Part shown: piece after piece, positions 1 through 5,987 of the stretch
How positions within the stretch are numbered: position 1 is the first letter of the stretch
Layout of the letters: each line of letters begins with the position of its first letter
Assembly: GCA_002383325.1 (NCBI GenBank)
Contig: DFYJ01000129.1
Span: 4,627 to 13,523 of the forward strand
DNA length: 8,897 bases
Source: Candidatus Aminicenantes bacterium UBA4085
Lineage (GTDB): Bacteria; Acidobacteriota; Aminicenantia; Aminicenantales; UBA4085
Reading direction: 5' to 3'
Made by a program: the position numbers and the translations under genes
The notes under the pieces: model-generated
Told to the model about the DNA's origin: nothing
Database searches by the model: none
Seen by the model: only the letters and a program-made list of their open reading frames with translations

Positions 1-495
1 CAGGGTGGCCACGCCGCCGGCGATCTTGCCCAGGATGACGGTCGACCGCGGCACGCCGTTGGCCAGGACCAGCTTGAGGGTGCCGTCCTCCTTCTCGCCG
101 CAGACGGCGTCGTAGGACAGGATCAGCGCGGCCAGGCTCAACAGCACGGCCACGATAAAGGTCAGATCGATCAGGGGGAAGATGACGGGCAAGGGATCGT
201 TGTCGAAGGCTTCCATATTGACGTCGTCCGACAGGCCCCGGACCATGGCGTGGACGGGCAGGGGGGGCTCGGACGGCTCGATCACGTTCTGCAGCCGGTT
301 GAAGTGGGCGTAGCTGGCCAGGTACCTCTCGACGGAAGCCTGGCGTTCGGAGGCCTCGGTCTGCTTGCGGACCGCATCGTTGGACAGGACCAGGACCGTG
401 GCCGGCAGGAGGACGAGGAGGAGGACGAAGACGGCCTGGAAGCGGAACGACAGCAGATGGTTGCGGATCTCTTTGCCGGCGATGGCGCGGAACAT
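1..495 (-). CDS. ABC-2 type transporter permease, N-terminal part (cut by window start)
   Basis: This is the first 165 codons of an inner-membrane ABC exporter permease; the frame is open to base 1 and the C-terminal part lies outside the window. The start ATG (495-493) follows a GAGGAG ribosome site seven bases upstream, which overlaps the stop of the preceding permease gene (11-bp gap). The protein begins with an amphipathic stretch (K8-E9-I10, N12), then TM1 at about 19-38, an extracytoplasmic loop to about residue 108 containing a P-P-L-P...R-G-L element (77-88), TM2 at about 109-128, and the cytoplasmic motif from Y128-D129 through E134-K-E, T139-L and A145-N to G156-K157. That motif is shared with the three other permeases here and probably contacts the ATPase. 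Architecture resembles the NosY/COG1277 and DUF3526 permeases. It is the last visible gene of the leftward operon. The substrate is unknown. The assignment is firm at family level. Confidence 0.9.
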   Translation of the reverse strand, partial: MFRAIAGKEIRNHLLSFRFQAVFVLLLVLLPATVLVLSNDAVRKQTEASERQASVERYLASYAHFNRLQNVIEPSEPPLPVHAMVRGLSDDVNMEAFDNDPLPVIFPLIDLTFIVAVLLSLAALILSYDAVCGEKEDGTLKLVLANGVPRSTVILGKIAGGVATL

Positions 496-506
496 GCCTT
501 GTCTCC

Positions 507-1760
507 TCATCTCACGTCGGTGCGGACGACGGCCGCGTAGGCGCCGCCGAATAGGATCACGGTGAATGCCAGCAGCCAGGCGACGTCGATCAGGCCGCCC
601 TCGGCCAGGACTGCCCCCAGAGTGCGGTACCGATAGGCGAAAGGAGGGATGTCTTTTTTCCCCTCCAGCACATCGGGCATGACGCGGTTCTTGTAGCCGA
701 CGATCTCGCGCTTGAGGCGGCCCTCCTCCGCGATGCCCGTTCCGGCCGCTTCCGTCGCGGTGGCCACGAATCCGGCCGCCGGGGAGAGACGGTTCAGGGT
801 GCGGGCCAGGCGGACCAGCCGGTCGAAGCGGGCCCGGTAGTCCTCCTCCATGCGGTCGATCTCGGTGTTGATGGCGGCCAGGTGCGGCGCCCGGCCGGCC
901 GGGTCGGCGTAAGACAACAGGACTTCCCGCGTCCAAACCTGGTCGCGCTTCTCGTTCAGGGCCTTGACCGAGGGGACATCGACGAACTGCCGTGCGGCCA
1001 GGGTGCCCAGGTTGGGCAGGACGAAGACGAGCAGGGCCCAGATGAGGAGCAGGATGACGAGCGAAGACGAAGAGCGCCTGGTCAAGGCGGAGACGAGCAG
1101 CCCCAGACTCAGGAAGAGGGCGATATAGGCCAGGCTCAGCCCGAGCAGGAAGGCCAGCCGGACGGTCGCTCCGCCGTCCAGGTGGAAGGACGGCGACAGG
1201 CCGAGCAGGGCGATCCCGATCAGGGTGATCAACAGGAACGGCACGGCCAGGCTGAAGAAGCTGCCCAGCCACTTGCCCGCCATCAGCGTCGAGCGCGGCA
1301 AGGCGTTGGCCAGCTGCAGCTTCAGGGTGCCGGCCTCCCGCTCCCGGCTGACCAGGTCGAATCCGAAGAGAAGCGCCACCAGCGAGAGCACGACCTTGAC
1401 GATGTAGATGAAGTCCGGGGTGGGGAAGAAGGCGAAGATCGGGTTGCCACCGGCCCGGCCCGTCCTGGCCTCGACCCCGATTGCCCCGACCTCGAAGGAC
1501 CGGGTCATGGCGTCGTCCAGGCCCTTGGCCAAGACCGAGAGCGGGTTGGGCGGCAGGACGGCTATCGGCTCACCCGGCTTGGGCTTGATCAGCTGGTAGT
1601 CGGCCGTCCGGGCCTTATAGTCGCGGCCCATGACGAACAGGCTGGTGAAGATCAGGACCGCGGCCAACAGGATGACGACGAAGAACTTGTAGCTCAGCAG
1701 GTTGGCCGCGATCTCCTTGCGGACGAGGACCCCGAGCAGACCGGAGCGGGCGGAGGCCAT
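507..1760 (-). CDS. ABC-2 type transporter permease (NosY/DUF3526-like), 417 aa
   Basis: This is a polytopic inner-membrane subunit of an ABC exporter, encoded directly after its probable ATPase. Predicted segments are TM1 at about 26-45, TM2 117-134, TM3 167-190, TM4 206-228, TM5 237-258 and TM6 near 393-413. Visible family motifs are R14-K-E-I before TM1, P70-P-x-P-L...K79-G-L in the first external loop, F134-D135...R139-E-R-E-A-G-T-L...A151-N...G162-K163 after TM2, an L-S-P-A motif in the large TM5-TM6 loop, and a C-terminus ending in D-V-R. The ATG at 1760-1758 was chosen because GAGG lies nine bases upstream, leaving an 11-bp gap from the ATPase stop. A TTG at 1775-1773 that overlaps that stop as TTGA would add five residues but has no good ribosome site. 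The next permease follows after 11 bp. The pair could form a heterodimer, though this is inferred from order only. The substrate is unknown. Confidence 0.92.
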   Translation of the reverse strand: MASARSGLLGVLVRKEIAANLLSYKFFVVILLAAVLIFTSLFVMGRDYKARTADYQLIKPKPGEPIAVLPPNPLSVLAKGLDDAMTRSFEVGAIGVEARTGRAGGNPIFAFFPTPDFIYIVKVVLSLVALLFGFDLVSREREAGTLKLQLANALPRSTLMAGKWLGSFFSLAVPFLLITLIGIALLGLSPSFHLDGGATVRLAFLLGLSLAYIALFLSLGLLVSALTRRSSSSLVILLLIWALLVFVLPNLGTLAARQFVDVPSVKALNEKRDQVWTREVLLSYADPAGRAPHLAAINTEIDRMEEDYRARFDRLVRLARTLNRLSPAAGFVATATEAAGTGIAEEGRLKREIVGYKNRVMPDVLEGKKDIPPFAYRYRTLGAVLAEGGLIDVAWLLAFTVILFGGAYAAVVRTDVR

Positions 1761-1771
1761 GGCCGTTGGCC

Positions 1772-2512
1772 TCAAGCCGTGAGCGGCTCGGACTTCATGT
1801 AGTCGATGTAGATCTTGACCAGGTCCTCGACCTGCAACTCCTCGCGGGTCCGCTCCATGACCAGCCGGCCTTCCTTCATGATCCCGACCCGGTCGCCGAT
1901 CTCCTTGGCCCGGAAGATGTCGTGGGTCGACATGAGAATAGCCTTGCCCTCAGCCTTGAGCTCGTGCAGGATCTCCTGGAACTCCTCGGCCGCCTTGGGG
2001 TCGAGGCCCGAGGTCGGCTCGTCCAGCAGGATGGCCGCGGCATCCTTGATGATGGCGATGGAGATGCCCAGCTTCTGGCGCATGCCCTTGGAGAAGTTCT
2101 TGACTCGCTGTTCGAAGGCCTTCTCCTGCAGCGAGACCCGGCGCATGACCTGGTAGTAGCGCTCCTTGTCCAGGTCGGGCTTGCCGCCCAGCTTGGCGAA
2201 GAAGTCGAGGTTCTGGCGGGCGGTGAAGTTGCCGTAGAGCATGACGTTCTCGGAGACGAAGGCGACGTGCTTCTTGGCCTCCAGGGGGTCCTTGCCCACG
2301 TCGATGCCGTTGATGAAGCAGGCCCCGGTGGTGGGCGGAAGGAAGCCCAGGAACAGGTTGATGGTCGTGGTCTTGCCGGCGCCGTTGGCGCCCAGCAGGC
2401 AGTAGACCTCGCCCGCCCCCACGGTCAGGTTGAGATGGTCCAGGGCCAGGACGCCGTCCTCGTAGCGCATGGACAGGTCGTCGGCCTTGAGGATGGGGCT
2501 CTTTTCGCTCAT
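1772..2512 (-). CDS. ABC transporter ATP-binding protein, 246 aa
   Basis: This is the cytoplasmic ATPase that should power export through the ABC-2 permeases encoded next to it. All nucleotide-binding elements are visible: Walker A G-A-N-G-A-G-K-T at 41-48, a Q-loop region in which glutamate (E88 in V-S-E-N) replaces the usual glutamine, a signature F-S-K-G-M at 140-144, Walker B with D-loop I-L-L-D-E-P-T-S-G-L-D at 161-171 with catalytic E165, and the switch histidine H197 in S-T-H-D. The F-S-K-G-M signature is common in CcmA-like exporters of the ABC-2 class. Length is near the family norm for a single domain. The start is the ATG at 2512-2510, preceded six bases away by AAGGAG. The open frame continues upstream to 2824, but that part only mirrors the previous gene. 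It is the only ATPase in the window and may serve both operons, which is inference. Confidence 0.96.
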   Translation of the reverse strand: MSEKSPILKADDLSMRYEDGVLALDHLNLTVGAGEVYCLLGANGAGKTTTINLFLGFLPPTTGACFINGIDVGKDPLEAKKHVAFVSENVMLYGNFTARQNLDFFAKLGGKPDLDKERYYQVMRRVSLQEKAFEQRVKNFSKGMRQKLGISIAIIKDAAAILLDEPTSGLDPKAAEEFQEILHELKAEGKAILMSTHDIFRAKEIGDRVGIMKEGRLVMERTREELQVEDLVKIYIDYMKSEPLTA

Positions 2513-2518
2513 GGCGCT

Positions 2519-2524
2519 CTCCTT
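2519..2524 (-). promoter_or_regulatory. Ribosome binding site fixing the ATPase start
   Basis: On the minus strand AAGGAG stands six bases before the ATG at 2512. This decides for the 246-residue product rather than an in-frame extension of about 100 residues rich in R, G and P. Confidence 0.8.
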
Positions 2525-2535
2525 GGCGTCCGGCG

Positions 2536-4020
2536 TCACCGCCGGGTCAGCTTGATGCCGAAGACAACCACTCCGACCAGCAGGCCGACCAGCAGCAGGA
2601 CCAGCAGGCCGATGCCCACCACGTTGGTCTTGGAGGCCACGTGGACGCGGACGATCTTGTCCTCGGACTCGACCTTGCGGTTGTCGGCGCTGCACTCGGT
2701 CTTGATCTTGGGCTCGTAGTCGCCCACGGCCACGTCGGCCGGCGGCTGGAACTTGAGCCGAACGACCTCCTCCTTGCCCTGCTCCAGCGCGGCGATCAGG
2801 TCGGGGGCGATCTCGGAGCGCCAATTCAGCGGCAGGTCGGTCACGATCCGGATGTTGTTGAGCTTGCGGGTCCCGGCGTTCTTGATCCGGACCTCCATCT
2901 CCACGCCCTCGCCGACCCGGATTTCGTGGTAGAGGTTCACGGCCTGAACCTCGATCTTGCCCACCCCGCGGGGGATGAGCTCGAGCTTGACGCTGCCGGC
3001 CTTGAGGGCGGCGATGTCGGCCGGGCCGATCTCGGGCTTGCGGGCCAGCAGGGCCTGCAAACCGGCGGATTGGTCGTTGTCCAGGGCCAGGGCGAAGAAG
3101 GCAATGGGCTTGTCGATGAGAACCTGGGCGTCGGCGTTCTTGGGCAGGAAGAGCTTGAGCTGGAGCTTCATCGAGGTCACGCCCTCGGTGAACTTGATCT
3201 GGGACAGCCGGGCTCCTGTAGCCGGGTCGCTGAACTCGTAGTTGATCTGGTGGGGAAGGTTGGCGACCTCCAGCTTGAAGACGTTGGCCTCGCCCGAGAA
3301 TTTCTCCAGCGACAAGTCGAAAGTGGCCGTGCTCTCCAGGTCGGCCTCCTGCGAGAACTGGGCCGAGTTGATGGTCACGATGTTGGCGGAGACGCCCTTC
3401 TGCAGATAGACCGAGGTCGTCTCGGACTTGCCCGAATAGAAGATGCTGATGTCGAGACTTTCGACGTCCTTGAGGAGCTGGAAGGTCACGTTCCGCTCCG
3501 TTTCCAGGGGCATGGACGGAATAGTCTTCTCGTAGGGGTCGGAGATGGTCTTGGTCTCCGACTTCAGGGAGACTGAGACGTCCTTGAGCTCCTTCATGAA
3601 GTCGATCGGGAAGAGGTCCTCGGCCTTGATGTTCAGGTTGTCCAGCTGCTTGAGCTCCTTGGAGGAGTAGCGCAGGGTGACTCGGACGAACTTCTTCCCG
3701 CCCGCGTCCTGAAACTTGACCGCGCTGGCCACGTTGATGCGGGCCTCGCTGCCCATGAAGTTGATCAGGGCCTGCTGATAGTCGACCTGGGCCTGGAGAT
3801 AAGCTGTTTGGACCAGGGCGAATTCCTGCTCCGAGGTCAGGCCCTGCTCCTTGAGCTTGAGCGAGCGGTCGAAGTCGCCCCTCGTCTTCTCCAGCTGCAG
3901 CTGGGCCTTCTTGAGGGTCAGCAGCTTCATGGTCTGCGACGGTCCTTCCTGGGCCGACAGGGCGGCGACCGCCCCGAACAGGATCAGTCCGGCCAACGCG
4001 GCCGCGGCGAGCTTTCTCAT
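2536..4020 (-). CDS. Exported, membrane-anchored protein with adaptor-like helical hairpin and NEW3-like domain, 494 aa
   Basis: This is probably the periplasmic component linking the ABC transporter to the TolC-like channel. It has a signal peptide (about 1-23, A-L-S-A before Q24), then a heptad-like hairpin at about 29-90 that turns at Q59-G60-L61-T62. The turn carries R52-x3-L56-x6-S63, the spacing of the TolC-docking R-L-S motif of periplasmic adaptors such as AcrA. Next come beta-rich, acidic and threonine-rich segments (about 91-350), a NEW3-like immunoglobulin-type domain (about 355-460, with V-R-I-K-N-A-G at 377-383), and a C-terminal transmembrane helix (467-489) ending K-L-T-R-R. 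No lipoyl or usual adaptor barrel motif was recognised, so it is not a standard HlyD/AcrA protein. GGGGAGG lies seven bases before the ATG, which overlaps the TolC-like stop codon as ATGA; the ATPase gene follows after 23 bp. The gene is surely real. The adaptor role is inference; the alternative is a surface or periplasmic protein of another function. Confidence 0.85.
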   Translation of the reverse strand: MRKLAAAALAGLILFGAVAALSAQEGPSQTMKLLTLKKAQLQLEKTRGDFDRSLKLKEQGLTSEQEFALVQTAYLQAQVDYQQALINFMGSEARINVASAVKFQDAGGKKFVRVTLRYSSKELKQLDNLNIKAEDLFPIDFMKELKDVSVSLKSETKTISDPYEKTIPSMPLETERNVTFQLLKDVESLDISIFYSGKSETTSVYLQKGVSANIVTINSAQFSQEADLESTATFDLSLEKFSGEANVFKLEVANLPHQINYEFSDPATGARLSQIKFTEGVTSMKLQLKLFLPKNADAQVLIDKPIAFFALALDNDQSAGLQALLARKPEIGPADIAALKAGSVKLELIPRGVGKIEVQAVNLYHEIRVGEGVEMEVRIKNAGTRKLNNIRIVTDLPLNWRSEIAPDLIAALEQGKEEVVRLKFQPPADVAVGDYEPKIKTECSADNRKVESEDKIVRVHVASKTNVVGIGLLVLLLVGLLVGVVVFGIKLTRR

Positions 4021-5621
4021 CGGTTTGCCTCCCCGGCTTCGGTGATCTTGATGGCCCTCTTTTCCAGGCTGGTGCCGGTGGCCTTGTCCAGCTGGCCGCG
4101 GGCCAGCGTGTAGTCGACGAGGGCCCGCAGCTCCGCCGTCTTGGCGGCAGCCAGGTCCCTCTGGTAGGTCAGGACGTAGAAGTTGTTGCTCAGGCCGACC
4201 TTGAGCTTGGCCTCCTCGGCCTGGAGCTTCTCCTCGGCCAGCTCGCGGGCCGAGCGGCGGGCCAGGACCCGCTCGTAGTTGGTCTCGACGGCCCGCACGG
4301 CGGCTCGGATCTCGATGACCGCAGTCTGCTGCTTTTGCTTCATGACGGCGACCTGCTGATCCAGCCCGGCCTGGGCCTGAGCCCGGGCGGCCCGGGTGAA
4401 GACCGTGGACAGCGGGATGTCCAGCGAGAGGGCCACCGACCAGTTGTCGTATTTGAAGTGAAGGGCGTCGCGGACCGCCTGTCCGGAGCCGTTGGAGATG
4501 CTGCCGATGACGATCCCGGTCAGGGGGTTGTCGTCCTGGAACAGAATCCGGTCGCCGGACAGCCCGGGGCTCCAGTAGCGGGTGGTGAGGTTGAGCGAGG
4601 GCAGGGTCTGGTTCTTGGCGTAGGTCAGGCTGATCTGCTTGTTGCGGATGCCGAGCGAGGCGGACTGGAGGTCGGGACGGTTGAGGAAGGCCACGGCCAG
4701 GGCCTCCTCCAGGCCGATCTCCGCCGGGACGAGGCGCGGCGTGTCGGCGGGGACGAGGTCGGCCGCGTCTTTCCCGAAGTCGAGGTTGAGCAGGCCTCGC
4801 AGGGTGTCGGAGGAGTCCCTGACCAGCATCTCGGCCTGCAGGATGTCGGCCTTGCGGCTGGCCACCTCGGCCTGGGCGCTGATAACCTCCTTGGGGGCCA
4901 GGGTGCCGATGGCGGCCTCCTTGCGGCTCTTGTCCAGGAGATCCTCGGCCAGCTTCAGGGACTGGCGCTGGACGGCCAGCGATTCGATCCGATAGACCAT
5001 CTCCCAGTAATTAGCCTCGACGGCGTAGATCGTCTCCAGCAGGGTCGCCTTGAGGTCGTTGCCGGCGATGTCCCGGTTGTTGCGGGCGATGAGGATCTCC
5101 TGGCGGCTGGTCGTCCAGCCGAAGTCCTTGAGCAGGGGCTGGGTGTAAGCGAACGAGAGCCGGCCGCTGTAGTAGGGATTGATGGTCTGGAAGGCCGAGT
5201 TCGAGTTGTAGCGTTGGGTGGCCATGGACAGGGACAGGGATCCGCCGAGGGGCGCGTTCTGGCTGATCGTGCCGGTGGCGGAGCGGGATTGGTTGGCCAC
5301 GACGTCGGCCGCGTCGATCCACGAGTAGGAGGCCGAGTTCTGGCTGTCGTTGTAGTAGTCGAAAGACAGCGTGGGTAGGAACTTCTCGCCGGCCTGGACC
5401 AGGCTCTGGCCGGCCTGGCGAAAGGTCAGCACCTGGACCGTGATGCCGAGGTTGCCCTTGACGGCTTGGACGATGCAGTCCTCCAGGCTCATGACCTGGG
5501 GTACCCCGGGTCCGGGAGCAGGCTTGTCCTGGCCGCCGGCGGCACCGGTCAGCAGGAGCGGGGCGATGAGGAGCATCCACAGGACCTTGCGCAGGCCGTG
5601 CGGATGATGGGCGTTGTTCAT
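4017..5621 (-). CDS. TolC-family outer-membrane efflux protein, 534 aa
   Basis: This is an outer-membrane channel with a long periplasmic helical barrel, the exit duct of tripartite exporters. A positively charged, hydrophobic signal peptide spans about 9-29. Two outer-membrane efflux (OEP) repeats follow: the first from about 44 (M-S-L-E-D-C, an N-G-L-like N57-L-G, then L-P-T-L-S at 82-86) to about 280, the second from about 303 (G-L-E-E-A-L, N314-R-P-D-L, then L-P-S-L-N at 340-344) to about 515. Helices rich in A, Q, E and K at 185-275 and 410-515 fit the coiled-coil barrel. Length is slightly above the roughly 430-490 residues of typical TolC homologues. The ATG at 5621-5619 has GGAG eight bases upstream. 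It is the first gene of the leftward operon, about 32 bases after the predicted sigma-54 transcription start, and its TGA overlaps the next ATG. The family call is very sure; the substrate is unknown and no tolC orthology is claimed. Confidence 0.95.
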   Translation of the reverse strand: MNNAHHPHGLRKVLWMLLIAPLLLTGAAGGQDKPAPGPGVPQVMSLEDCIVQAVKGNLGITVQVLTFRQAGQSLVQAGEKFLPTLSFDYYNDSQNSASYSWIDAADVVANQSRSATGTISQNAPLGGSLSLSMATQRYNSNSAFQTINPYYSGRLSFAYTQPLLKDFGWTTSRQEILIARNNRDIAGNDLKATLLETIYAVEANYWEMVYRIESLAVQRQSLKLAEDLLDKSRKEAAIGTLAPKEVISAQAEVASRKADILQAEMLVRDSSDTLRGLLNLDFGKDAADLVPADTPRLVPAEIGLEEALAVAFLNRPDLQSASLGIRNKQISLTYAKNQTLPSLNLTTRYWSPGLSGDRILFQDDNPLTGIVIGSISNGSGQAVRDALHFKYDNWSVALSLDIPLSTVFTRAARAQAQAGLDQQVAVMKQKQQTAVIEIRAAVRAVETNYERVLARRSARELAEEKLQAEEAKLKVGLSNNFYVLTYQRDLAAAKTAELRALVDYTLARGQLDKATGTSLEKRAIKITEAGEANR

Positions 5622-5663
5622 GGGCGATTCTCCGCTAGCGATAAGATCATCGCGAAATGATAT

Positions 5664-5679
5664 TGCACGATTCGTGCCA
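5664..5679 (-). promoter_or_regulatory. Sigma-54 (RpoN) type -24/-12 promoter for the leftward operon
   Basis: The minus strand reads TGGCACGAATCGTGCA. The -24 element TGGCAC is perfect; the -12 element is GTGCA in place of TTGCA/T, but the essential GC is kept. The GG-to-GC distance is 12 bases, as required. Transcription would begin near 5653, about 32 bases before the TolC-like ATG at 5621. Confidence 0.75.
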
Positions 5680-5741
5680 AGGGAAAATACGAAGGCGATC
5701 GGGGAGGGTTTTGGGTTTTATGCCGCCGGCGGGGCCGTCGT

Positions 5742-5759
5742 CGGGTATCTTCTTACCCG
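5742..5759. repeat. Perfect 6-bp inverted repeat CGGGTA-N6-TACCCG
   Basis: CGGGTA at 5742-5747 pairs with TACCCG at 5754-5759 across a six-base spacer. TACCCGC recurs at 5776-5782, exactly 22 bp (about two helical turns) after the copy at 5754-5760. The cluster is centred about 98-126 bases upstream of the predicted leftward transcription start, a usual distance for sigma-54 activator sites. Function is inferred. Confidence 0.45.
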
Positions 5760-5780
5760 CAGTAGGGAATCGCACTACCC

Positions 5781-5807
5781 GCAATTCGCAGACACATACC
5801 TAATTCT
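5781..5807 (-). repeat. Pseudo-palindromic 27-bp site, copy 1 (candidate activator site)
   Basis: Read on the minus strand this is AGAATTAG, then GTATGTGTCTG, then CGAATTGC. It matches copy 2 (5875-5901) over an uninterrupted 18 bp (5783-5800) and most of the flanks, in opposite orientation. Its centre (5794) lies almost exactly midway between the two predicted transcription starts, about 141 bases upstream of the leftward one and 151 of the rightward one. Confidence 0.65.
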
Positions 5808-5874
5808 CTCTCGAATCGGCAGGTTTGTCGGATTAGAGTTGAATGAATGAGGCGGCCGACAAGGGACGGGATTG

Positions 5875-5901
5875 GGAATTCGGTATGTGTCTGCGAATTC
5901 C
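5875..5901 (+). repeat. Pseudo-palindromic 27-bp site, copy 2 (candidate activator site)
   Basis: The plus strand reads GGAATTCG-N11-CGAATTCC, a perfect 8-bp inverted repeat around the spacer GTATGTGTCTG. The 18 bp at 5882-5899 are the exact reverse complement of 5783-5800. The site ends 17 bp before the -24 element of the rightward promoter and is centred near -57, closer than most sigma-54 activator sites. It might therefore be a repressing or auxiliary site. Confidence 0.65.
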
Positions 5902-5918
5902 GCTGGCCGCGAATAGCG

Positions 5919-5934
5919 TGGCACGAACATTGCA
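5919..5934 (+). promoter_or_regulatory. Consensus sigma-54 (RpoN) -24/-12 promoter for the rightward operon
   Basis: The sequence TGGCACGAACATTGCA matches the TGGCACR-N4-TTGCW consensus at every defined position, with GG and GC 12 bases apart. Transcription would start near 5945, giving a leader of about 43 bases before the ATG at 5988. Sigma-54 promoters need an ATP-driven enhancer-binding protein, so this operon should be tightly switched on by a signal. Confidence 0.88.
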
Positions 5935-5972
5935 ATTGCCTTGACCGTCGGAATATTTCCTGTTGCTTCGCC

Positions 5973-5978
5973 AAGGAG
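5973..5978 (+). promoter_or_regulatory. Ribosome binding site fixing the rightward permease start
   Basis: AAGGAG lies nine bases before the ATG at 5988. This supports that start over in-frame upstream codons from 5847, which lie upstream of the predicted promoter and so could not be translated from its transcript. Confidence 0.8.
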
Positions 5979-5987
5979 CTTTCGGCC

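Larger units (their letters stand above)
5622..5987. promoter_or_regulatory. Divergent regulatory region between the two operons (366 bp, no gene)
   Basis: No convincing gene lies here; short open frames on both strands have no ribosome site or recognisable protein. The region is less GC-rich than the genes. It holds two outward-facing -24/-12 promoters near its ends (5664-5679 leftward, 5919-5934 rightward), two oppositely oriented copies of a 27-bp pseudo-palindrome (5781-5807 and 5875-5901), and a cluster of TACCCG elements (5742-5782). Predicted transcription starts are near 5653 (leftward) and 5945 (rightward), giving leaders of about 32 and 43 bases. Everything between the promoters is therefore probably untranscribed and available for regulator binding. 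Confidence 0.85.

Noticed and set aside
1761..1775. TTG start for the 417-residue permease overlapping the ATPase stop
   Set aside because: The TTGA overlap is a common form of coupling, but no ribosome site precedes the TTG while GAGG stands nine bases before the ATG at 1760. It remains a minor alternative.
2513..2824. N-terminal extension of the ATPase
   Set aside because: The extra residues are the shadow of the preceding gene in another frame (R/G/P-rich). AAGGAG before the ATG at 2512 and the normal domain start argue for the shorter protein.
882..5378. Plus-strand open frames at 882-1802, 1766-2719, 2641-3576 and 4335-5378
   Set aside because: All are antisense to well-supported leftward genes and give low-complexity products rich in Q, G, E, D, L or V without motifs or ribosome sites.
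5742..5759. CGGGTA-N6-TACCCG as a transcription terminator
   Set aside because: There is no following T-tract in either direction, it lies between diverging operons where no transcript should end, and the stem is only 6 bp.
5814..5826. Possible IHF site (AATCGG-N4-TTT)
   Set aside because: IHF often bends DNA at sigma-54 promoters, but this match has at least two departures from WATCAR-N4-TTR at informative positions, so it was not annotated.
5847..5987. N-terminal extension of the rightward permease to 5847
   Set aside because: It would start upstream of the promoter, read through the 27-bp repeat and add a cysteine-rich stretch unlike any paralogue. AAGGAG before 5988 fixes the start.
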